Source: Porticoccus sp002341315
Lineage (GTDB): Bacteria > Pseudomonadota > Gammaproteobacteria > Pseudomonadales > Porticoccaceae
Reading direction: 5' to 3' (one strand)
Assembly: GCF_047634355.1 (NCBI RefSeq)
Contig: NZ_JBLIAL010000008.1
DNA length: 64,000 nucleotides
Below, in pieces: positions 9,561-18,883 of this stretch. The notes below the pieces were generated by a model that was given only the letters and a program-made list of their open reading frames with translations, was not told the DNA's origin and did no database searches. A program made the position numbers and the translations under genes. The first letter of the stretch is position 1. Every line of letters begins with the position of its first letter.

Positions 9561-10112
9561 ATGAACGCTCCGGGGTACACGTCACCCGCGATAGAAGATC
9601 TGTACGACGTCCACCACGGTTGGTTAAAGTCGTGGCTGTCACGGCGGTTGGGCAGTACTCCCGATGCGGCGGACCTGGCCCATGATGTCTTCCTGCGCCT
9701 CATCCTCAAACCCGCCCCCCGTGGCTTCGGCAGCGTCGGCGAGGCCCGCGCCTATCTGCGCACCATGGCCCGTGGCATGTGCATCAATCTCTGGCACCGT
9801 CGCGAGATCGAGCAGGCCTGGCTGGACACCCTGGCCGCGCGGCCCGAGCAGTTCTCTCCTTCGGCGGAGCGGCAGGCCATGGTGCTGGAGGCACTGAACG
9901 AGGTCGGCGCCATGTTGCTCGACCTGCCAGCCAAAGCGGCCCGGGCCTTTCTGCTCACCGAAGCCTGCCAGATGAGCCAGAAAGAGGTCGCCCAGGAGCT
10001 GGGTGTATCTACCCGGATGGTGCGCAAGTACATCGCCCAGGCCATGCTCAAGTGCATGCAGTTGCAGGCCAGCCAGACCGCGTCAGACCTGCTCGACCCC
10101 GACCTGGTCTGA
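9561..10112 (+). CDS. FecI-type ECF sigma factor (system 1)
   Basis: 183 residues from ATG 9561, with GAGG 5 bases ahead; the frame to 9498 would run through the Fur box. Sigma region 2 (LYDVHHGWLKSWLSRRLG, DAADLAHDVFLR) and region 4 (CQMSQKEVAQELGVSTRMVRKYIAQA) are visible. The iron-starvation ECF family is released by its FecR partner when an occupied outer-membrane receptor signals, and then transcribes the receptor gene. FecR1 follows after 3 bases. Confidence 0.88.
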   Translation: MNAPGYTSPAIEDLYDVHHGWLKSWLSRRLGSTPDAADLAHDVFLRLILKPAPRGFGSVGEARAYLRTMARGMCINLWHRREIEQAWLDTLAARPEQFSPSAERQAMVLEALNEVGAMLLDLPAKAARAFLLTEACQMSQKEVAQELGVSTRMVRKYIAQAMLKCMQLQASQTASDLLDPDLV

Positions 10113-10115
10113 CGC

Positions 10116-11132
10116 ATGAACAGTGCCGTGCCCCCGTCCACCGCTGTCCCCGCCGAACCCACCCACCGTGCCATGGAGCAGGCTGCCGAGTGGTACGCGC
10201 TGCTGAAATCGGAGGAGGTGAGCGAGGGCGATCAAGCGCGCTGGCGCGCCTGGCTGAACGGCGATCCTGAGCATCGCCTGGCTTGGCGTTACGTCGAATC
10301 CGTCAGCAGCCGCTTTGCCCCCATCCACGCCACCCCCGATCCCCGCCGAACCGCTGACGGCCTGTGGCAGGCCAACACCCTGCTCATAAAGCGCCGCCGG
10401 GTACTGGCGGGTTTTGTCGGGCTAGCGGGGATCGGGCTGCTGGGATGGGCCAGCTGGCGTCACACGCCGCTACCACTCATGGCCCAGGCCTGGCGCGCCG
10501 ACCATCACACCGCCACCGGTGAAACCCGCGAGGTGGTGCTATCCGACGGCACCCGCGTCTGGCTCAACACCGCCACCGCCATCAACCAGGACTACGGCAG
10601 CCGCGAGCGACGCCTGCAGTTAGTGGCCGGCGAAATCCTGATCGACACCGCCAGCGATACTTATGGGGGAGGGCCGCGCCTATTTTATGTGGATACGCCC
10701 CAGGGGCGCCTGCGGGCACTGGGCACGCGCTTTACCGTGCGTCTCGATGGCGAGCAGACTTTCCTGGCGGTGTACGAGGGCGCGGTGGAAGCCCACAACC
10801 TTGGGGGTAAGCGTACCGTCCTGCAGGCGGGGCAGCAGACCCGATTCAGCCCGGATGCCCTGGGCGAAGTCCAAGCGGCGGATACCGCCCGAGAGGCCTG
10901 GAGCCGTGGCGTGCTGGTGGCGCAGGACATCCCCTTGCGCGAAGTGGTGGCGGAACTGCGCCGTTACCGCAACGGGCATCTGGGGCTGGCGCCGGAAGTG
11001 GCGGAGTTCCGCGTGTTTGGTAATTTCCCCCTCAATGACACCGATGACACCCTGGATATGCTTGCCGCCGCGCTCCCTGTACGCATCAGCCACACCCTGC
11101 CTTGGTGGGTGAGCATCGAAGCTGCCCACTAA
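10116..11132 (+). CDS. FecR-type anti-sigma/sigma-activator (system 1)
   Basis: 338 residues. A cytoplasmic DUF4880 helix bundle (about 18-60, with WYALLKSEEVSEGDQARWRAWL) precedes one transmembrane helix (about 94-112, RRRVLAGFVGLAGIGLLGWA), then a periplasmic FecR domain (about 125-235, with SDGTRVWLNTATAI) and a C-terminal STN-like segment. In the family the periplasmic part senses the N-terminal domain of the loaded receptor and the cytoplasmic part controls FecI. It sits between FecI1 and receptor 1. Confidence 0.88.
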   Translation: MNSAVPPSTAVPAEPTHRAMEQAAEWYALLKSEEVSEGDQARWRAWLNGDPEHRLAWRYVESVSSRFAPIHATPDPRRTADGLWQANTLLIKRRRVLAGFVGLAGIGLLGWASWRHTPLPLMAQAWRADHHTATGETREVVLSDGTRVWLNTATAINQDYGSRERRLQLVAGEILIDTASDTYGGGPRLFYVDTPQGRLRALGTRFTVRLDGEQTFLAVYEGAVEAHNLGGKRTVLQAGQQTRFSPDALGEVQAADTAREAWSRGVLVAQDIPLREVVAELRRYRNGHLGLAPEVAEFRVFGNFPLNDTDDTLDMLAAALPVRISHTLPWWVSIEAAH

Positions 11133-11208
11133 CGGTGGTATTTCCCGTCCAATGCGCTCATGACTTTCGCTCGCTAAGATTTTTTTTACCCCATTGATTG
11201 CATAAGGG

Positions 11209-11247
11209 GTTCCGCTTTTTACCGGCTCGATTGATTGAGAGGGTAGA
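11209..11247 (+). promoter_or_regulatory. 39-bp leader element shared with the PepSY–TonB operon
   Basis: The block starts GTTCCGCTTTT, has CTCGATTGATT at 11226-11236 and ends GGTAGA. It matches 24119-24157 at 31 of 39 positions with no gap. It starts 128 bases before the receptor 1 start, as against 129 bases before the PepSY gene at the other copy. The two blocks GTTCC and CTCGATT, 12 bases apart, could be the -35 and -10 of an ECF promoter. That reading is inference. Confidence 0.5.
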
Positions 11248-11336
11248 AGAGCAAACAACATCGACGGCCACACCCATCCACCGGCCGGGCGATGACGCTG
11301 CTCAAAACCGTCAACCGATCTTGAGGAAAGCGCACT

Positions 11337-13892
11337 ATGCCCAGCAGTAAAACCACCTTCGGCGTGCAGACGCCACGACTATCGTCAATCCGTGCGCCGC
11401 ACCCTCAATCGAAACAAGAGCCACAGCCTTGCGCTACGGCTATGACGGTGCGTCCGCTGGCGATGGTGGTGCATCTGGCTTTCGCCGCCAGCCTGCTGGC
11501 CACCGTAGGTTGGGTGCCTGTTGCACAGGCTCAAACGGACAGCGCGTCTTCGCCGCAGGATCAGGTCCAAGAAGATAATGCGCGTCATTTCGACATCCCC
11601 GCCGGCCCGCTTTCCACGGCACTGACCCGATTCTCCACCGAGGCCGGCATCTTCCTTGTCGGCGCTACCGAGCTGGCCGAGGGCAAGAGCAGTCCTGGTG
11701 TGCAGGGCAGGTTCAGTGTGCAGGCTGCATTGAATCAGTTGTTGGCGGGCACCGAGTTGCAGGCGCAGCCCAATGCTCAGGGGCAGTATGTATTGCGGGA
11801 AGCGGGTGGGGCTACCACATTGCCGCCGGTAAAGGTGAGTGCGGATGTGGTTCGGAGTGATGGGTTGCCTGAATCTTACGCTGGAGGGCAGGTGGCACGA
11901 GGAGGAAATGTAGGGCTTCTTGGCAATCAAGACGTATTTGATACGCCCTTTAATATTACCAGTTACACATCCGAGCTGATTGAAAATCAACAAGCCAGAT
12001 CTCTTGCGAATGTTTTGGATAACGATCCATCGGTTCAGGTTGGCAATCGTGGGCGAGGTACCAATACGGCTGGTGATACATTTAATATTCGTGGATTTCA
12101 GATGGCGAACAGTGATGTGTCATTTCAGGGGCTCTACGGTGTGTTACCAGCTAATACCATTTCCATGGAAACGGTGGAGCGAGTGGAGGTGATTAAAGGA
12201 CCTAATGCTTTACTGAATGGTACTTCGCCTGGAGGCAGAGTCGGCGGAACTATTAACATTGTGCCCAAGAGAGCCACTGATACTCCCATTACTCGATTAA
12301 CAACTACCTATAACTCTGATTCCCAATTGGGTACACACATTGATTTCGGACGTCGTTTTGGCGAGGACAATCAGTTTGGTGTACGTTTTAACGGTGTGTA
12401 CCGTGAAGGTGATACTGCCGTGGATGATCAAACCTCCCGATTGGGTGTCGCTAATTTGGGGCTGGATTTCCGTGGCAAACGACTGCGTCTGTCAGCTGAT
12501 ATGGGATATCAGAATGATCGAACCCGTCGAAGCAGTGGTTTCGGATCCGGTTTGCGGTTGCCTGATCCCAACGTGGCAATACCTTCTGCACCGGACGCCA
12601 GCAACTGTACTGCCCAGAAATGGGAACGTATAGAACACGAAGACAAATATGCCGTGTTACAGGCAGAATTTGATATCAATAATGACTGGACGTTATATGG
12701 TGGTATAGGTGGTCGCGATCACACCCGGATTAACCTGAGAACCGATCATCGGCTGATTGATAATACTGGTACTCTGGCATCATTTCCTTCGTATTACCCG
12801 GAGTTTACCGATACCAAAACTGCAATGGCAGGTTTGCGTGGTCAGTTTGATACAGCAGGAATAAGCCACCAACTAAATCTGAATGTCTCCACATTGAATG
12901 AAAAAATTGGTTTTCTTTATGAAAGTGACAGTAGTCAAATATCTAATCTGGATAATATCGACAACATAGAAAAACCAACACACTTTACCCGCTCTACCAA
13001 TATCCCGAAGACCCTTGAGCGTAGCCTTTCGTCGATTGCATTGGCCGATACATTGGGTTTATTTGATGATCTATTACTGGTGACTTTGGGGGTGCGGCAT
13101 CAGCTGGTTAAGGTGGAAAATTTTAATGGTAGTACTGGGGAGAGAACATCACATTACGATGAAAGCGTCATCACGCCAGCTGTCGGAGTGACGTTTAAAC
13201 CCTGGCAGAATATCGCTTTTTACGGCAATTATATTGAAGGTTTAGACCTTGGGTACACCGCACCAGCAACAGCAGAGAATGCTGGCGAATCTTTCGAACC
13301 CTCCAAAACCAAGCAGGTAGAAGCTGGCATTAAAGTTGATATGGGGACCATCGGTGGTTCGGTCAGTGTCTTTGAAATCCGTCAGCCTAGTGTGATTTCC
13401 AAGGTTGGTTCTACTTCAAGCACATTTATTTCCAAACTGGATGGCGAGCAACGCAACCGCGGTGTGGAGCTAAATGTGTTTGGCGAATTGAATCCTGCCC
13501 TGCGATTGTTAGGCGGGGTGATGTACCTGCAACCGAAATTAACCAAGACCCAGGATGGGCTTAACGATGGCAATAACGCCATAGGTACACCTAGATGGCT
13601 GGCGAATATGAGTCTGGAGTGGGATACACCATTTGTTCCTGGTATGACATTAAATGCCCGTGTGGTGGGAAGCAGTTCACAATCTACTAATACCAACAAT
13701 ACCCGGAATATATCTGGCTGGAGTCGTTGGGATCTCGGTGCCAGCTATCAAATGCAAAGCCAGCCTGTGGTTATACGCGCCAGTGTTGAAAATGTGCTTG
13801 ACCGTGATTATTGGGAGTCAGCAGTTGGTAATGGTATTTTGCGTTTGGCTGAACCTAGAATGGTCTCGTTATCGGCTACGATAGATTTTTAA
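11337..13892 (+). CDS. TonB-dependent siderophore receptor with STN signalling domain (system 1)
   Basis: 851 residues from ATG 11337 with GAGGAAAG ahead. A long signal region ends near AQAQ (about 66). The STN domain is at about 80-160 (FDIPAGPLSTALTRFSTEAG). The plug follows, with TFNIRGFQ, VERVEVIKGPNALLNG and the GGTINIVPKR strand, then a 22-strand-type barrel ending in an aromatic residue (SATIDF). The family imports ferric siderophores across the outer membrane using TonB; STN contacts FecR. The substrate cannot be read from sequence. From about 11830 on the DNA turns visibly more AT-rich than the STN part and fecIR1. Confidence 0.9.
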   Translation: MPSSKTTFGVQTPRLSSIRAPHPQSKQEPQPCATAMTVRPLAMVVHLAFAASLLATVGWVPVAQAQTDSASSPQDQVQEDNARHFDIPAGPLSTALTRFSTEAGIFLVGATELAEGKSSPGVQGRFSVQAALNQLLAGTELQAQPNAQGQYVLREAGGATTLPPVKVSADVVRSDGLPESYAGGQVARGGNVGLLGNQDVFDTPFNITSYTSELIENQQARSLANVLDNDPSVQVGNRGRGTNTAGDTFNIRGFQMANSDVSFQGLYGVLPANTISMETVERVEVIKGPNALLNGTSPGGRVGGTINIVPKRATDTPITRLTTTYNSDSQLGTHIDFGRRFGEDNQFGVRFNGVYREGDTAVDDQTSRLGVANLGLDFRGKRLRLSADMGYQNDRTRRSSGFGSGLRLPDPNVAIPSAPDASNCTAQKWERIEHEDKYAVLQAEFDINNDWTLYGGIGGRDHTRINLRTDHRLIDNTGTLASFPSYYPEFTDTKTAMAGLRGQFDTAGISHQLNLNVSTLNEKIGFLYESDSSQISNLDNIDNIEKPTHFTRSTNIPKTLERSLSSIALADTLGLFDDLLLVTLGVRHQLVKVENFNGSTGERTSHYDESVITPAVGVTFKPWQNIAFYGNYIEGLDLGYTAPATAENAGESFEPSKTKQVEAGIKVDMGTIGGSVSVFEIRQPSVISKVGSTSSTFISKLDGEQRNRGVELNVFGELNPALRLLGGVMYLQPKLTKTQDGLNDGNNAIGTPRWLANMSLEWDTPFVPGMTLNARVVGSSSQSTNTNNTRNISGWSRWDLGASYQMQSQPVVIRASVENVLDRDYWESAVGNGILRLAEPRMVSLSATIDF

Positions 13893-13957
13893 CAAAAGAA
13901 CAACCCCGGATCAATATCAAACCGTAGGGAGAGCGCCCCAATATGATTCTTGTTCAT

Positions 13958-14090
13958 AATAAGTGGGGTCAAATAAGGAATAAGTGGGGTCATGAATAAG
14001 CGCGTAGGTTGGGTTGAGGAACGAAACCCAACATGGGGGCGATGGCATATCCTGAATTGCTGGGTATCGCTACGCTTTACCCAGCCTACG
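13958..14090. repeat. REP-like palindromic element with flanking 13-mers
   Basis: Two copies of AATAAGTGGGGTC (13958, 13979) precede a composite palindrome. Its left arm is GTAGGTTGGGTTGAGG at 14004 with AACCCAACA at 14025. Its right arm runs TGGGTATCGCTACG to ACCCAGCCTACG and ends at 14090. GTAGG at one end and CCTAC at the other make the unit roughly self-complementary. A related, degraded unit lies at 18673-18877, sharing TTGAGGAACGA exactly. Confidence 0.7.
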
Positions 14091-14203
14091 ACATGGATGT
14101 GAATTCAGTAAAGGCGGCTTGAATCCAGCACCTATTCGAGGATTTCATCCCCCAATACATTTATCGAACAGCCTTGTCATGAACCGGTAATGACAAACGA
14201 CCG

Positions 14204-14302
14204 GAATAAGTGGCGAATAAGTGTAATAAGTGGGGTTAATAAGTGGGGTTAATAAGTGGGGTTAATAAGTGGGGTTAATAAGTGGGGTTAATAAGTGGGG
14301 TC
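14204..14302. repeat. 13-bp tandem array (AATAAGTGGGGTT)n
   Basis: Six head-to-tail copies of AATAAGTGGGGTT run from 14225 to 14302, the last ending in C; two degraded copies precede them from 14204. The last unit runs into GGGGTCAGATACAACTTTC, a string I associate with REP/RAYT-type element ends. The same 13-mer occurs singly at 13958 and 13979. The 776-base interval 13893-14668 otherwise holds only the REP-like unit, a decayed small gene and the fecI2 promoter. Confidence 0.85.
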
Positions 14303-14339
14303 AGATACAACTTTCGCGTGCTGGATGAGTTCCGGGGAG

Positions 14340-14493
14340 AGTTTCCTCAACTCCGGTCCCTCCTTTCTCCAGTAACCTCCCATGCTGAATCCTTCCAGCC
14401 TCAGGTTGGCAAGGTGCGGGTCTTGGCGGAATAAGCCTTTTTATCCTCAACGCTAAATGTCTTCACTGTATGCCGACTCCTAGATTTTGCCAT
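14340..14493 (-). pseudogene. Decayed YhfG-like (Fic-antitoxin family) fragment
   Basis: From ATG 14493 on the minus strand the frame reads through FSVEDKKAYSAKTR and stops at 30 residues. A shifted frame then continues with HLANLRLEGFSMGGYW. Together these resemble YhfG-family proteins, which have a KKAYxAKTR...LRLEGF core. A deletion of about 10 bases between KTR and LANL would explain the break. No fic gene is next to it. The identification is from memory of a short motif. Confidence 0.4.
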
Positions 14494-14609
14494 GAGGCCA
14501 TTATTAACTCATGGCCTTCACCCCAGCTGGGGGATGGATTAATTCCGAGCAGAGTATGAGTCGTCTGCCGATAACAGTTCTTGCAGACGCTCCCCATGGC
14601 CTATAAGAT

Positions 14610-14628
14610 GATAACGGTTCTCATTCGC
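14610..14628. promoter_or_regulatory. Fur-box candidate upstream of fecI2
   Basis: GATAACGGTTCTCATTCGC matches 13 of 19 positions of the Fur consensus, 40 bases before the fecI2 start codon. This is consistent with iron repression of the second signalling system. Confidence 0.55.
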
Positions 14629-14668
14629 ACATTGACTGTGTCTACCCGGTCCGTCAGGAGAGTTTGCC

Positions 14669-15184
14669 GTGTCGAGCGCGGAATTGGCTCAACAAGTTGA
14701 TTTTCATGGTCTCTACAACGACCACCACGGTTGGCTGCGCTGTTGGCTGCGCAAAAGTACCGGCTGCTCCGAAACTGCTGCTGACCTTGCCCAGGATACC
14801 TTCGTCAAGGTGATGCAGAAGCAGCGGGAAGATTCCGGCTTTGCCATTGGTTACCCTCGTCGCTATTTGCGCATCGTGGCAGGTAGCCTAATGGTCGATC
14901 ACTTTCGCCGTCGCGCGGTGGAGAAAGCTTATGCCGATGCGCTGATGCTGCTACCCGAGCCTGCGAGCATCTCTGCTGAAGAGCGGGAAATTATTCTGGA
15001 AACCCTGCAACAACTGGACAAAATGCTGGATGCCATGCCCGCCCGTATGCGCCAGGCGTTCTTGCTGTCCCGACTGGACGGCCTCACTTACCAACAGATT
15101 GCCGACCAACTGGGCGTTTCCCTGCGCAGCGTTAAACGGTATATGCAACAGGCGTTTGTCCAATGTCTCGACCTGATACTGTAA
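14669..15184 (+). CDS. FecI-type ECF sigma factor (system 2)
   Basis: 171 residues from GTG 14669, preceded by CAGGAGAG. Region 2 (LYNDHHGWLRCWLRKSTG, TAADLAQDTFVKVMQ) and region 4 (LDGLTYQQIADQLGVSLRSVKRYMQQA) are present. It is similar to FecI1 in its DHHGWL segment, so the two systems are probably paralogues. Its 3' end overlaps fecR2 by 22 bases, indicating translational coupling. Confidence 0.88.
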   Translation: MSSAELAQQVDFHGLYNDHHGWLRCWLRKSTGCSETAADLAQDTFVKVMQKQREDSGFAIGYPRRYLRIVAGSLMVDHFRRRAVEKAYADALMLLPEPASISAEEREIILETLQQLDKMLDAMPARMRQAFLLSRLDGLTYQQIADQLGVSLRSVKRYMQQAFVQCLDLIL

Positions 15185-16134
15185 GCCCAAACCGGCAAAT
15201 GCTGTTGCAAGAAGCGGCAGATTGGCTAGTGCTATTGGATGCCGGAGAACTGAGCCCGTCGGAACAACAAGCCCTGCGACACTGGTGCCAAGCTAGCCAG
15301 GAGCACGAACGGGTCTGGCAAGCAGCCTGTGAACTCAACCGCCACTTTTCTCGCGTGCCGGCGGATCTGGCCAAGCCGATTTTGGGTCGACAGCGGCTGA
15401 GCCGCCGCGCCGTACTCAAAACTCTGGTCGGCGCGGGCTTGCTGTTCCCCCTGGGTTGGACGGTAGCCCGCAACAAACCCTGGCAGCCCTTGCTTGCCGA
15501 CTACCGCAGTGCCACCGGCGAGCGCCGGGCGCTGACCCTGGCCGATGGCAGTGAACTCACCCTGAATACCGAAACCGTATTAGATGTGCTGTTTGATAGT
15601 CACCAACGCCTGATTCGCCTCTACGGGGGTGAGGTCTTTGTGCGCACCGGCAAAGACACTCTGCGGCCCTTTACGGTGGTCACTGCTCAGGGTGGTATCC
15701 AGGCACTGGGTACCGAGTTCGCCGTGCGCTGCTTGGCCGACGTCACCCACGTGACCGTAACCCACCATGCGGTGATGGTATCGCCGCGTTCGGGGGGCTC
15801 CCCTCAGCGGGTGGAAGAAGGCCAACAATGCTTGTTTACGCCCCACGCTATTGAATCGATCCAAAACGCTCATCCCGACAGCCTGGCGTGGCGACGCGGC
15901 GAACTGATTGTGGATAACTGGCGGCTGGACACTTTTGTCCAGGAACTTGCCCGCTACCGCCCCGGTTTGCTGCGCTGCGATGCTGATATTGCTGATCTTA
16001 GAATCTCCGGCGTGTTCCAGACGGAAAACACCGATCAGGCACTGGACGTACTGGAGCAGGTGTTTAACCTGAAGATCAACCGGCTCACCGATTACTGGGT
16101 GTCTATTGGTGCGGATTCCACCCAGGAAACATAA
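15163..16134 (+). CDS. FecR-type anti-sigma/sigma-activator (system 2)
   Basis: 323 residues from ATG 15163, inside the end of fecI2. DUF4880-like N-terminus (ADWLVLLDAGELSPSEQQAL), one membrane helix (about 86-102, VLKTLVGAGLLFPLGWTVA), FecR periplasmic domain (LADGSELTLNTETVLDV) and C-terminal STN-like part. It should gate FecI2 in response to receptor 2, which follows after 103 bases. Confidence 0.88.
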   Translation: MSRPDTVSPNRQMLLQEAADWLVLLDAGELSPSEQQALRHWCQASQEHERVWQAACELNRHFSRVPADLAKPILGRQRLSRRAVLKTLVGAGLLFPLGWTVARNKPWQPLLADYRSATGERRALTLADGSELTLNTETVLDVLFDSHQRLIRLYGGEVFVRTGKDTLRPFTVVTAQGGIQALGTEFAVRCLADVTHVTVTHHAVMVSPRSGGSPQRVEEGQQCLFTPHAIESIQNAHPDSLAWRRGELIVDNWRLDTFVQELARYRPGLLRCDADIADLRISGVFQTENTDQALDVLEQVFNLKINRLTDYWVSIGADSTQET

Positions 16135-16237
16135 ACCTACGACCTGATGAAATAAATGTTGTTCCTCGTGTCCCTTTTTCGGCACCTCTCTCGACTAGTA
16201 GATAAATGCCGATTGAATCCAACGCCGAGGACACGCC

Positions 16238-18664
16238 ATGCCATCCGTAGTACCCGTAACCAACGCTACCCAAATACAACGTCTCCGTCCTTTCCTGTGC
16301 GCACTCGCTATTGCGGTTGCCTGCCTTAGCGGCGCCTTGGTGCCAGTTCCAGTGATGGCGGCTGATAATAATCCTCTCACAGCCCCAGCCGAGCCCGACC
16401 AAACCCGTTTCGATATTGCCCCCGGCCCAATGGCAACTGTGCTTAATCGCTTTGCCAGCACAGCGGGGATTACCCTCTCCTTTGATCCTGCACAAATGGA
16501 TGGTCTGAACAGCAACGGTGTTCACGGTAGCTATTCAGTGGATGAGGCTTTGCGGGTGCTATTAACTGGAACTGAATTGAAAGCAAGTCGTACTGGTAGT
16601 GGGGGGTATATGGTGGCCGCGGTTCATGCGGCTAATATGTTGCCGGCGGTGAAAGTAGGTGCGAATGCTTTTGAAGAATCAGCCTACGGGCCCGTAGCAA
16701 ACTACACCGCAACACGTAGCGCAACGGCCACTAAAATGGATATCGCAATAATTGACACCCCAGCTTCCATCCAAGTAGTGTCAGAGAAGGTTATCAAAGA
16801 CCAAAATGCATCAAGTTTAAAAGATGTGGTTAGGAATGTTAGTGGAGTACGCATCGACTCAACCGCTGGTAATCGGTCAGAAAGCTTCACAATTCGTGGA
16901 TTCAGTAGCCTTAGGCTTGCCAGAGATGGATTCCTCTCGCCTGCATCCTTTGGGGACTCCAGTTTTGTCGAACTATCAAACCTTTCAAGGGTTGAGGTTC
17001 TCAAAGGTCCAGCCAGCATCCTATACGGGCAAGTCGAACCGGGAGGATTGATTAACCTTGTTACCAAGAAACCATTACAAGAAGCCTTTGGAAGGCTTAG
17101 CGGAACTTATGGGACTGATGATTACAAACTTGTAGAAGTAGATTTAAACCAGCCTTTAAGTGCATCAGGTAAACTGCTAGGACGGCTGAATGCGAGCTAC
17201 CGGGACGGAGGGGACTTTCGAGATTATTTCGTCAATACACAACGGTTGCTCATTGCACCATCGTTACGATGGTTGCCCTCTGAGAAGACAACTGTCGACC
17301 TTCAATTCGAATATATAGATCAAGAACGAATGTATGACCGAGGACTAGTTGCTGAAAACGGTAACAACCTAACCCTCTTGCCACGCGAACGATATCTGGG
17401 AGAATCTTATAGCACCATCCAATCCGAAGATCATCGCACGACACTCTCAATAGAACACAGTATTAATAGCGATTGGACTCTACGCGCATTGACACAAATA
17501 ACAAACAGCGACCAGCCTATAAAAGCAGTTAATCCTGTTTCTCTGCAAGCAGATGGCCGAACATTAAATCGAAACTATCAGGAGGTACTTTGGGAAACTG
17601 AGAATTTTGGTGCCCAGGCAAACCTCATTGGGCATTTATCTATTGGGGCAATGGATCACGATCTATTAATAGGTGTTGATGCAAACCAGACGAAGCTCGA
17701 TATGGCATTTAGTCTAGCCACAATCGATGCGATTGATATCTTCGCGCCGGTATATGGGTCAAAGCCAGGACCTACCAGCTTCGCTGGAGGACAAGCCAGG
17801 GATATAGATTTCTATGGGATCTATATCAATGATTTGATCTCGCTTAATCGTAACTGGAAAGTCATGCTTGGCGGGCGCTATGATATTGTCGAAACTAATT
17901 ATCAGGCTAATGGAAATCTCCTTACCGACAACAAAAAAGATCATGAATTCTCGCCTCGTGCTGGTTTAATATTCCAACCAACAGAAAGCATGAGTTTCTA
18001 CCTCAGTTATACAGAGTCCTTTGCTCCCCCGCTTTCAGGCGCCAGTGCAAGCGGTGAAGAATTTAAGCCTGAAGAAGGAGAACAATTGGAGCTGGGCGTA
18101 AAACGAGAATGGATGGACGGGCGCTTATCAACGACATTTGCAATTTTCGATCTCGTTCGAAAAAATGTATCGACTAGTGACCCTGAAAATGCAAATTTTT
18201 CGATACAAACCGGTGAGCAACGTAGTCGTGGCTTAGAGATTGATGTCAGCGGAGAGCTAACTCCCGGATGGAACCTATTGAGTTCATTTTCATGGATGGA
18301 TTCCGAGATTGTCGATGATAATACTTATGACGAAGGAAACCGCCTCCCAAATGCTCCCAGACTGAGCGGAAGTCTTTGGACTACCTATTCATTCCTGAAC
18401 GAGCCGCTTTCAGACTGGGAAATTGGTGCCGGAATATTCGCATCAGGTGAACGGGAAGGATCTCTTGACAACTCATTTTCAGCACCAGGGTATGCAACCG
18501 TAGATTTACTGGCTCGTTACAAGTTTTCTCCCGATGTGAGTATTTCGCTAAACGTCAAAAACCTGTTCGATAAATACTACATTGAATCAACCGGAGGCAG
18601 GCTTACATGGATAGAGCCTGGTGCTTCCAGAACAATTCTGGCAAAGGTTGACTGGTCATTCTAA
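16238..18664 (+). CDS. TonB-dependent siderophore receptor with STN domain, FpvA/FoxA-like (system 2)
   Basis: 808 residues from ATG 16238 (GAGGA ahead). The signal peptide ends near VMAADN (about 42). STN is at about 57-130 (FDIAPGPMATVLNRFASTAG). A siderophore-receptor segment (YTATRSATATKMD, then IDTPASIQVVSEKVI) leads into the plug (ESFTIRGFSS, RVEVLKGPASILYGQ, PGGLINLVTKKP) and a barrel ending KVDWSF. The layout fits ferric-siderophore receptors with transcriptional signalling. DNA from about 16680 onward is clearly AT-richer than the STN part and fecIR2, so the plug/barrel may have been exchanged. Confidence 0.9.
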   Translation: MPSVVPVTNATQIQRLRPFLCALAIAVACLSGALVPVPVMAADNNPLTAPAEPDQTRFDIAPGPMATVLNRFASTAGITLSFDPAQMDGLNSNGVHGSYSVDEALRVLLTGTELKASRTGSGGYMVAAVHAANMLPAVKVGANAFEESAYGPVANYTATRSATATKMDIAIIDTPASIQVVSEKVIKDQNASSLKDVVRNVSGVRIDSTAGNRSESFTIRGFSSLRLARDGFLSPASFGDSSFVELSNLSRVEVLKGPASILYGQVEPGGLINLVTKKPLQEAFGRLSGTYGTDDYKLVEVDLNQPLSASGKLLGRLNASYRDGGDFRDYFVNTQRLLIAPSLRWLPSEKTTVDLQFEYIDQERMYDRGLVAENGNNLTLLPRERYLGESYSTIQSEDHRTTLSIEHSINSDWTLRALTQITNSDQPIKAVNPVSLQADGRTLNRNYQEVLWETENFGAQANLIGHLSIGAMDHDLLIGVDANQTKLDMAFSLATIDAIDIFAPVYGSKPGPTSFAGGQARDIDFYGIYINDLISLNRNWKVMLGGRYDIVETNYQANGNLLTDNKKDHEFSPRAGLIFQPTESMSFYLSYTESFAPPLSGASASGEEFKPEEGEQLELGVKREWMDGRLSTTFAIFDLVRKNVSTSDPENANFSIQTGEQRSRGLEIDVSGELTPGWNLLSSFSWMDSEIVDDNTYDEGNRLPNAPRLSGSLWTTYSFLNEPLSDWEIGAGIFASGEREGSLDNSFSAPGYATVDLLARYKFSPDVSISLNVKNLFDKYYIESTGGRLTWIEPGASRTILAKVDWSF

Positions 18665-18672
18665 ACTTCTAG

Positions 18673-18877
18673 TCCGTAGGCGGGCTTGAGGAACGACATA
18701 TCTTTAGGCTGGACACCCCTTCGGGCGCCCCGAAGGGGTTTGTCAAACCCAACAAACAGTAACCCGACTGCTGCATGTTGGGTATGACTCGGCGCATCCG
18801 CGCCTCGGCCTGACGGCCAGCTGAGCTGTCCAAATTTGCTCCACACAAACTTGTCGCTACGCTCAACCCAAGCTACA
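18673..18877. repeat. Degenerate REP-like region with a strong hairpin
   Basis: It contains GTAGGCGGGCTTGAGGAACGA, AACCCAACA, GTTGGGTATG and CGCTACGCTCAACCCAAGC, all variants of the 14004-14090 element. A perfect 10-bp hairpin CCCCTTCGGG/CCCGAAGGGG with a 3-base loop sits at 18716-18738 and could end transcription of receptor 2. Confidence 0.6.
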
Positions 18878-18883
18878 ACACCC

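Noticed and set aside
14204..14302. Possible CRISPR array
   Set aside because: The 13-mers are directly adjacent with no spacers and no cas genes are near.
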